Below, piece after piece: positions 56,394 to 64,000 of a stretch of DNA of 64,000 nt. The DNA comes from Ectocarpus siliculosus (taxonomy: Eukaryota; Sar; Phaeophyceae; Ectocarpales; Ectocarpaceae): contig FN648650.1 in the NCBI GenBank assembly GCA_000310025.1, forward strand, positions 27,227 to 91,226, read 5' to 3'. The stretch's first letter is position 1. Each line of letters opens with the position of its first letter. Position numbers and translations under genes: made by a program. Under the pieces are notes generated by a model. It saw nothing but the letters and a program-made list of their open reading frames with translations. It did not search any database and was not told where the DNA came from.

Positions 56394-57260
56394 ACTGACT
56401 TTTGGGCAACATTGCTTGATCCACCACCGGCGCTGCTCTGCAGCTCTTCCTGCCGCTGCTTTGCCATTAGTAGCAGTGGTTTCCCTGCTTTCGTACCGGT
56501 GTCTTTTCAACCCCTTGAAGGGGCGGGTAGGGCAGCGGCGGCCTCAGCTCCTTTTTGTACCATGGTGTAAAAATCAGTCCACCTGCCCTTCTTTTTGGTC
56601 GGTGTTTGTTTTTCCGCTCATCATCTCCAAAGTTTGCACTGGCGCAACGGCACTGTCACCGGCGCTACTGCAGCTGTTGCCACCGTCCCTGCACCACGAG
56701 TAGCAGCGGCTTTTTTACTTTCCTTGCAATGTCTGCACAGACGGGCAGTGACGGGGGTGGTCGTTGCGTACCCGTTTGGGTGTGAAGTGATGTAGGGTGA
56801 GATCGCTGCCTGTTCCGTGTGCGTGTGTGACGCGTCGTTCAACTGACTTTTGGGCGACATTGCTTGACTCCACCACCGACGCTACACTGCAGCTCTTCCT
56901 GCCGTTGTTGCACTATGAGTAGCAGCGGCTTCCCTTCTTTCCTCGCACTGTCTCTTCAACCCCTTGGAGGGGCGGGAAGGGCGGCGGCGGCTTCAGTTGC
57001 TGTAATGTTGTAAAATCAGATCTACCTGCTCTCGCTGATCTGGTGTATTTTTTCCCGCTCTGGTGTATTTTTTTCCGCTCATCCGCTCATCTCTGAAATT
57101 TGTGCCAGCGCGCAACGGCTCTACCGCCGGTGCTACTGCAGCTATTACGACCGTTCTTGTGGCATGAGTAGCGGTGACTGTTCTGTTCTCTACGCAATGT
57201 CCTTGCGGCCCCACAGCCGGGTGGGAACGGGGACGGCTGCAGAAATCCCATTTCGTCGTC
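56394..57260. repeat. Tandem duplication, two units of about 430 bp
   Basis: The units begin at 56,394 and 56,843 with TGACTTTTGGGC and ACATTGCTTGA, and share CAGCTCTTCCTGCCG, TTTCAACCCCTTG and TTTTTCCGCTCAT. Diverged by about 15-20%. Non-coding as far as seen. Confidence 0.8.
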
Positions 57261-59347
57261 AACTCGAAAAAAAACAAGACACACCAAAGCCGATTGGTCT
57301 GTCTTTTCACCTGTTGAACTGACGTGGCCGCCAAAATGTAAAAATGTGGGGATTGATTGGCCACGAAACAAAAATTTCAGAAGAATGGGCTGTTTGAAAG
57401 AACATCGGCTGGACAGAAAATTGGCCCAAAAACAGGGTCAGGCGCAGGGCTAACTGTCTGTTTATACAGAACTGGCGTATGTGTGACAGACGCTGAGAGA
57501 GGACCGCTGTGCAAAGTACCCGCGAGTCTCGCGACACAACAAAGTATTATCTTTCGGTCGTGCGGGTTGGGCAATCAGCGGGGCGGCCAAAAACTGCTGG
57601 CAACGGATCTGTTGAAATTCTGAGTTTGCCAACAGAAAAAATTAAAGTCGAGTTGAAATGCGTGATCAGCGCCACAGGATCCCTCAGTTGGATGGATGGC
57701 TCCACGACACAATAAGGGTAGCAAAGCTGATTCACCATGAATCGGGTGTCTCGGGACGCTTGTCAGTATACAGAGACGGCGTCTGTGGTGACAGACGCTG
57801 AGAGAGGACCGTCGACGTCAGGATCTACAACGAAATGCGCATTTGTTTTAAGCTCCCATCGCAACCAGATATTGCTTCGCGCGCTCAAGCAACAAAAAAA
57901 ACAGAACAACACACATACCGCTGTGTGCCGTAGCGCCGATGACAGCTTCTCGAATGCTGCCGCCAATGCTAGTGCTGGCGCAGCCCGCTGGTGTCGCGTT
58001 CTCTATCTTCCGCTGGGCGGAAGGAGGGTGAGAGAACGGGGAGAGGAGGGGAGAGAGAGAGCGTGATGATTAGGGGCCGGTGCGGCGGCAGCTGACGCCA
58101 GCTGTCGAAAAAACGCCTTACTTGGGAATCAGGGGATTGTGGAACTCTCTTGAAATGCGGCGCAATAGGCTTGGCGCGGGTTTTCTCGGGTCGCCTGCGC
58201 AGTGTCACACGATCGCCGAGCAGTGAAGCATCGGGATTGGTCACCAGGGTGCGCGGGAGACTGTGTGCGAAACAAAGTTTTGTTTACGGGTGTCTGTGCG
58301 TGTAGACGTGTTTTCGCGTATTCAGACGTGTTCGCGCCGAACGTGTGTGCGTCACACCAGCTAATTTTTTTTAAGCTCGAAACAAGGTGTACAGCAGTTT
58401 TACCGTCCAAAGTCTAAATGTTCGTGTACGTAACAAATCGCCACATGCAAGTGTACTCACCAAAATTTGCAGGCGCATGCACGTGACCCGTACAGCAGTG
58501 TTGAAAAACACTTGGGTCGATCCGATCCTTTGGCGGCATTTGATTGCCATTTTGCTGTTCTCCCTCTCCCCTCGTATCGTACGTTGGATAACACGGGGTG
58601 GTGTTCATTAGCTCGTTCCCGCATACACCCTACCCCATCAATCCAAAACAAAAATTATTTGCGTTTCGCACTTACCTACTGGTCAAATAACATGGAATCG
58701 TTTGTATGGGGGTGTTTTCCGGGGCTGCCGGCAGTAAATCTCTTGAAATTAGAGCCCCCCCCCGTCGCGCGTACCACGTTCAGGCCCGTATCTCAGCCCG
58801 AAAATGTCGGTTGTAGATCCGTCGAGATTAAGTTATGGTTGTGGTGTCTAGGATTGTCGCCGTAGGCGTGGTCACTACCTGTACGGAAGCTCTGGGAACG
58901 AATGTCGACTGTCCATTACCAGAGAAGGTCATCTTTGTCTTCATACCCCCATCTGACACGGGGAAACTCATTCCGATTGACCTCGGGGTTTTTGCGTTCG
59001 ATTTGTATGTGTGTTTTTCCCGAGCGCAAGCGAGGAAGTAGCCCGTATGTTACACAGGTGTGTGTATCTCTCGCAGCAGTAGACTACAGCACAGTATGTC
59101 TCACAGGTGTAGGGATATCTGTGAAAGATGGTTGCCGCTACCTTCACAAACGATAAGGATTTAAAATTTCTGAAAGACCGTGAGTCCATCGTTCGCCAGC
59201 GATCTAAATGGTCTACATCCATGGAGAGAATTGGTGTTACTGGATTTTTCGGAGAAAATAGGCACTAAACCGGTATTTTCACCACACAAAAGTTCCGGGT
59301 GCCCCTGCTCTTCCTTGCTTTTGATTATTCTTTGCATTGATTCATAA

Positions 59348-59770
59348 CTACGTGGAACTAGTAGAAGTCCTTGGTTTCAGAAGGCGACACATGGTCTCGA
59401 AATCTGTGGATGAAATGTCGGCGTACTGAAAACTGCAGTGCATAGACACAGCTACGTCAAACACATTGCTTTCCTCGTTTTGCATGTGTGTGTCTCTCGA
59501 CAGAACAATGTACGCGTCCTCAATATCCCAGGTTCTCCACAAAATATTCGTGCGGGGTCCCACGGCGTATATATCAGTCAGGAAATTTGTGATCATTTTT
59601 TTTACATCCTCAATTGGTGTATCATTAAAGGCAGTAGTCTGGTCATTCTGTTGGCAAAGTAAGGCTGCGACAATTTCCCTTTTATAGGGATTGTCCGACG
59701 ACTGAGGTGTAGACACTTCGTTGTATGGTTCTCCGGCCCCAGGTACACTGAAAGACTCAGTGTTTCCCAT
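59348..59770 (-). CDS. Small protein with N-myristoylation-like start, unknown
   Basis: From the ATG at 59,770 the protein begins MGNTESFSVPGAGEPYNEV, which fits the MGxxxS myristoylation consensus. It runs about 140 residues: NPYKREIVAALLCQQNDQTT, VKKMITNFLTDIYAVGPRTN, TWDIEDAYIVLSRDTHMQNE, ending in a Ser/Thr-rich tail. An in-frame upstream start at 59,830 would hide the Gly, so I prefer the inner ATG. No family recognised. A fragment recurs at 53.6 kb, linking it to the RING/ankyrin/virus-like neighbourhood. Confidence 0.5.
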   Translation of the reverse strand: MGNTESFSVPGAGEPYNEVSTPQSSDNPYKREIVAALLCQQNDQTTAFNDTPIEDVKKMITNFLTDIYAVGPRTNILWRTWDIEDAYIVLSRDTHMQNEESNVFDVAVSMHCSFQYADISSTDFETMCRLLKPRTSTSST

Positions 59771-60102
59771 GTTCAGCAATATTAATTTGAAAATATTTAA
59801 TTTCCCGACATCGGTCGAATAGGGAATCATCTGAAGCTATAATAAATAGCCGTTATGGTGTTGAGGCCGTGGTGGTCTTATCCCCACCGCACTTAAAGCC
59901 CTTGCTTCCAAAGCCCGTCAACGTCCATGTTCGACATCGAGGCGAAATGTAGTGTGTTTCACGTCAGTCTTAGTACGGGAGAAATAGAATATATTACGAT
60001 CACAGCACAGCCGGTATACGTCATGGCCTAGCCATAATCCTTGTGCCATTGCAAGTCGTCAACAAGAACACCAAAATATCTAAACAGAGGCACAGCACTC
60101 AC

Positions 60103-62718
60103 TCATGAACGCCGCGCACTTCATCCCACCGGGCTCCCAGAACCCGTAGGACATCCGGCACCACGGATTCGTGGCAGGGTCCGCCCTCCCCATCCCAAAC
60201 GAGAAGTTCAGCTGTTGGTCGCCGATGATGGCGTGACTCCAGACAACGGAGATGCCGGCGGTAAAACCTCGGTTTGCGCCTCCGGACTGCCTGCCGCTGT
60301 GAACTGCAGGAGTCGCCGCGGTCTCCGCGCTGCCGCCGAACATGGGGGCGAAAACCAGCTGCACCTGCGAGATGCATATCGTCCGTATAGCACAAGATCG
60401 GGGGCGGAAAATCCAGCGACGCGTGAGAGAGAAGTCGTTGGTTCTATGCTATTTAGTCTGCGACGATGGGAATGCTGAAACCACGCTTGTAGGTGCAAAC
60501 ACAACCATCAATCATCCTCGGGCTGAACGGCGAGAACAAGACATCAATGTACACAAGACTCCTACTCGTGTCACCAGTCGGCATGTACGACGATCCTGGG
60601 TTACCAAGGATACATATAAGTTAGTAGTTGTGGTTCCACCTCCACACGACGCCAAGCCCCTTATGTACCGCCGTAGGTGACACAAGATACCGCACCCCCT
60701 GCTGCTGTGAACAATATCGATATTTGCCTCACAGTAACTGGCACAACCAAAACGGCGGCATGAACCATCTCGTCGAGAGCTCTCCTAAAACCTGGCGTTT
60801 CATTTCTGCATGTTCATGGTCCTGGACTGAGGTTAGCTTTCTATAATCGGCCCAGGGGCTGTGGCATATTGTGCCACCTACGGAAGGTGGTGCGTCTATA
60901 TTATAGACCGACCGGATGGTGGGAAACTCACGATTCGAGGACTTCGGCGGCAAAATTTCAGTCAACACCACAAAAAAATGCACCCGCATCTACGCAAGAA
61001 ACACAACAGCACAAGCTTAGATTATAACGAGACGTGCGTATGTATGTGTTTTGCAACACTCTCTCTGACAGGGACACAAAAATTCAACTCACATGTTCCG
61101 CCATGTGCTCTTGCAGGAGGTATATGAAGACGCGTGGGGCCGCGTCTGGGCCCAAAACACCCATGACGCTAGCCATGGCGTTTTCACGCTTCATGGATGA
61201 CGACACCATGAAATCTGTGCCGTCGCCGTGGCTGACACCTCCAAAGCTGGAGGCAGCGACAGGGCGCGCGGACGAAGAAATGTCGCCGAACTCCGCCGAC
61301 ACCCTTCGAGTGGAGGAGGCACGCGGCGCCGTCACGCCAGGCGACGCCGTGGCCGCGGCACCGCTGGCGGCGCCGCCACCGTCGTCCATACTGGAAAATC
61401 CTGGCAGTGATGGCCGGCGGCTCGACGGCTGCGAAGATGCCGACACAGGAGCCGTTTCGGCAGCCTTAGCGCTCCTGACGGACGAGAGATCCGCCTCTTG
61501 CTCTTCCTCCTTGGGCTCCTCCTCCTGCAAAGGACGACGGACAAGGGACCACGACGCAAAGAGAGCAAGATGAATAAAATATTTGTTGTTGAGCCCCCCG
61601 CGATGTAGGGGTCACGGTATCTCGTGCCACCCACTACGGTACTGGTCACGGTATTGGTAGTGTAATGCATACGAGTAAAGTATGTAGCGCACACACACCG
61701 ACGACCCTCCGTGTACACGATCAAAACACAGCGCAGATACATGAGGCTACACAGGTGGAGTTCGACTCCCCTTCCCCAAAATGTCGGATGCCCGCGCCCC
61801 CTTGTGGAGACCTTTGTCAACTGAATTTCTGCCCTTTTTGAGGTTCGGGTTGGGTTCAAGTGTCCGACCTCGACAAAAGTCTTCACAAGGAGGCGCGGAT
61901 ATTGTCTACATATATGGGGGGAAGGGGGTCGACCTCCACCAACGTACCGCAGGGAATTTAGTCGGCTACACCGCGCGGCACGCTACCTCGCCCTATGTGG
62001 TAATTGGGCCAAGTTGGTCAGGGCGAGGTTGCGTACGGTCGAGGGGCCAACGGTCAAGACGGTTATGTGCGCATTTAAAAACCGAAAAAAACAAAACTTG
62101 CCGTTGGTTTTTTGTCAGTACCTAAACAAGTTTCCCAATCATCCAGTAGACGTGTCCGGCACATGTACCCCTATAGACAATATATTCGTCCCGAGATCTA
62201 CGCATGAAGCATCCATCGAGGCAAGAACCGTACAAAACACGAAGAGGTAGGCGTGCGGGCCAAGGAGATAGCCCTCCAGAACAACCCCCTCTAAAACAAC
62301 CCTCGATTTGATCAAATTTACATGAAAAACGCACGTGGAATATTTTGCTGTCGGCAGCCGCCTTCCCGACAGCGGGCTTTCGGCGCAGGCGACGACGGCG
62401 GCGTTCACTGTGATGACCCAGGATGTCATCGTCGAACTCGTCCAAAGGACCCAGGTAACGCTCAGCCTCCCTGAGAGCCGCTGCAGAGTATGTTTGGCCG
62501 TTGTCAGTCGAACTCACATTCATCTCATCACGCTGCTGCTGATCATGGCGTTGAGGCGTCGACGCTTTCTTCTTTCCTTTGCCCTTTTTTCCCTTCTGCT
62601 TCGACCTGGAGAAGGCCGATGCAGACAGGACGCCTCCACCCGTACGCGCGATCCAATCCTCCTGGATGCTGTAGTCCCTCAAGGGAGGCGCCCCGGCGCT
62701 GCTCGCACGCCGTGCCAT
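60103..62718 (-). CDS. Unknown host protein, three exons recognised
   Basis: Exons 62,718-62,335, 61,524-61,093 and 60,364-60,103 have canonical signals (CAC/GTGCGT, TTTGCAG/GAG, CAT/GTGAGT, CTCGCAG/GTG, A/GTGAGT). The first two junctions are both phase 0. Exon 1 starts MARRASSAGAPPLRDYSIQE and has a Lys-rich run (KQKGKKGKGKKK) and an Arg-rich run (ERRRRRLRRK). Exon 2 is acidic then Ser/Ala-rich, ending DAAPRVFIYLLQEHMAEH. Exon 3 looks folded: VQLVFAPMFGG, FTAGISVVWSHAIIGDQQLN, PWCRMSYGFWEPGGMKCAAF. The donor of exon 3 shows the gene continues; downstream exons were not found. I do not recognise the family. The two basic runs suggest nuclear or nucleolar targeting. Confidence 0.7.
60671..60883. 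mobile_element. MITE-like element, copy 3
   Basis: The best-preserved copy, 213 bp. Left end CCGTAGGTGACACAAGATAC and right end GTGGCATATTGTGCC then ACCTACGG are inverted. Internal TCTCGTCGAGAGCT is shared with copy 1. It lies in the second intron of the 60.1-62.7 kb gene. Confidence 0.65.
61750..61944. mobile_element. Palindromic MITE, copy 2
   Basis: Starts CACAGGTGGAGTTCGACTCC and shares CCCCTTCCCCAAAATGTCGG with the copy at 29,387; TA flanks both sides. Arms are less complementary than in copy 1 and the right terminus has drifted (CCACCAACG). It sits in the first intron of the 60.1-62.7 kb gene. Confidence 0.75.
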
Positions 62719-63479
62719 GATCTCTCGTGCGTAGGGAGTGTGTGACGGCAGGCTAACAGCAAATCTATGTTCAAGATCAGAGCTTCAACCATCGGAGGGT
62801 TTCAATGACAAAAGGCGTTATGTTGCGGTTTCGGAGCCTATTGCGCCGCAGTTATATATCAAATTCGACGCGCTGTGCACACGTGTATGGTATGTTCTGT
62901 GTCGCATACCCGGTGTATGACCCCCAAAGCATGGAAGAGGGGGGTCTATTGTGTCACATAAACGATGTACAATCGCGACCCAAGGCGTGCACGTCCCCAC
63001 CCTTCAGAGGGACGGTGGACTTTTTCTGCGGACACGAGGCGCGCGACGCGAGGTCGTTAAGGCAACATCAGAATGCGAGACACGACGGCAGGCGTAGCGC
63101 TACGGGGGCGGAGGGGGGCACAGCAGGACCGCAGCATGTGCGGCACGACCACGCATCGACTGGTCGGGGCACGAGTAGATGGTCTATCTTCCTAGTGAAG
63201 GTGTGTTACATGTATTGAGAGTTTTACATTGACAAAATTAAAAATATAAGAGCCATAATTATACCGCACGAGACACACACACACACTTCCCTCTAGCTGA
63301 CGCTGTCCCGACGATTAAAGCTCGATTCACCTGCAGCAAAGAACGGATTGAGCATTTGATAGAGTACAGTAGTAGGTTGATGCATTTCGCGCAAACGTAA
63401 AAACGCTCTCCCACCTCTAAAAACTCTTTGTACCAAGTATTGCCGAAACCAAGTCCAACAGAAGGAACAATCTACAACT

Positions 63480-63836
63480 AACTCGCGACGCACAGGTTTG
63501 GCGGGTGGTTCATCCGATGTACGTCGTAGCGTCGTATCGTCCGGCACCAACTTGGACGAAGTTGTCCGAAACGCAGAGCTTGCAAGGCGAGGTCCGAACG
63601 ACGAGGACGAAGACACTTTGCGGGATCGGTTTATGATGAACTGCGAATTTGTTGTAGACGATAGAAACTACCCCAGCAGCAGCGAAGGGTCTACTGGGAG
63701 TGGTGACATAGGCTGGGCAAATGCCGACAACGTAGACCATGGCCATGTCGACGACGATTCTAACGCTAAGTTGGATTCGCCTGGTGCTCAGATAGGAGAA
63801 GCGAAACCGACTGATGACGCTGGTATAGGCGGATAG
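63480..63836 (+). CDS. Acidic ORF or terminal exon, unknown
   Basis: A frame following a CGCACAG acceptor-like site reads GGSSDVRRSVVSSGTNLDEV, then NDEDEDTLRDRFMMNCEFVV and DNVDHGHVDDDSNAKLDS to a stop at 63,836. There is no good ATG, so if real it is a 3' exon whose upstream part was not found. Composition is plausible for a disordered acidic tail. No family recognised. Confidence 0.35.
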   Translation, partial: NSRRTGLAGGSSDVRRSVVSSGTNLDEVVRNAELARRGPNDEDEDTLRDRFMMNCEFVVDDRNYPSSSEGSTGSGDIGWANADNVDHGHVDDDSNAKLDSPGAQIGEAKPTDDAGIGG

Positions 63837-64000
63837 GGTTAGGGTTAGGGTTAGGGCCCCCGTTTTGTCACGTGTCACAGAAAACAGGGTTGGAGATTGA
63901 AAACAGGGTTGGAGATTGAATCGCTGTTGTCACTGTGTATGCCTGGGGTTAGGGGCCCCATTTTGTCACGTGTCACAGAAAACAAGGTTAGAGATTGAAA
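63834..64000. repeat. TTAGGG tract and duplicated unit
   Basis: ATAGGGTTAGGGTTAGGG is followed by a unit GGCCCCCGTTTTGTCACGTG through GGAGATTGAAA that recurs at 63,954-64,000 after another GGGTTAGGGG. Telomere-like repeats here head a small tandem satellite that may continue past the window end. Confidence 0.75.

Larger units (their letters stand above)
54900..59340. other. Repeat-rich region without supported genes
   Basis: Contains the hairpin at 55,181-55,342, the tandem duplication at 56,394-57,260 and a direct repeat GTGACAGACGCTGAGAGAGG (57,485 and 57,788). Open frames are short and overlapping. No domain or convincing splice pair was found. Confidence 0.5.

Noticed and set aside
61034-61573. 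179-codon plus-strand ORF
   Set aside because: Antisense to exon 2 of the 60.1-62.7 kb gene, which has matching splice sites and phase on the minus strand.

Overview
The window looks like nuclear DNA of a brown alga (an Ectocarpus-type phaeophyte). This is inferred from GC-rich, intron-dense genes with GT-AG introns, triplet microsatellites, short TTAGGG telomere-like tracts, a very long polymorphic-membrane-protein repeat receptor, ankyrin/RING gene remnants, and large DNA virus-like genes lying beside retroelements. Species and database identity could not be checked. All splice sites were read by eye. Base-level exon limits are given only where both splice signals and reading phase agree.

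Layout. 1-5.3 kb holds no gene I can support. 5.3-11.3 kb (minus) is a multi-exon 2OG-Fe(II)-oxygenase-like gene, and 11.7-14.9 kb (plus) is a four-exon Gly/His-rich protein; the two start divergently about 350 bp apart. 17.7-23.3 kb (minus) is a multi-exon gene resembling TCAIM (DUF4460/DUF4461 type). 23,577-27,796 is a complete pogo-like (Tc1/mariner superfamily) DNA transposon with 23-bp terminal inverted repeats, a TA target duplication and a three-exon transposase. A tRNA-like/SINE head follows. About 29.2-35.6 kb (minus) is a decayed DIRS-type, tyrosine-recombinase retroelement (Gag-like, RT, RNase H, recombinase), itself split by a palindromic TA-flanked MITE. 35.9-37.2 kb is a broken unknown gene. 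38.1-42.8 kb (minus) is a large membrane protein with 18 near-identical 28-30-residue repeats, and its last exon is partly duplicated downstream.

43.1-49.1 kb is a decaying virus-like block: a CoiA-like nuclease with an in-frame stop, a small proline-rich NLS-bearing ORF, an AT-rich inverted repeat, two tiny ORFs, a primase plus origin-binding-helicase gene broken by frameshifts, and a frameshifted RING gene. 49.5-54.9 kb carries an ankyrin gene with a C-terminal membrane segment, an assembly gap, a broken ankyrin gene, and a RING-type gene that is a single 332-codon frame interrupted only by two TGA codons. Shared repeat modules in both orientations tie this part to the viral block, suggesting repeated rearrangement. 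55-59 kb is repeat-rich and otherwise mostly empty. 59.3-59.8 kb is a small gene with an N-myristoylation-like start, and a fragment of its sequence recurs at 53.6 kb. 60.1-62.7 kb (minus) is a phase-consistent three-exon host gene whose first intron holds a second copy of the palindromic MITE. The right end has an acidic ORF, a TTAGGG tract and a duplicated unit.

The host genes show no common pathway. The main story is layered invasion: virus-like DNA, a retroelement, a DNA transposon and several MITEs, with most invader genes now broken.
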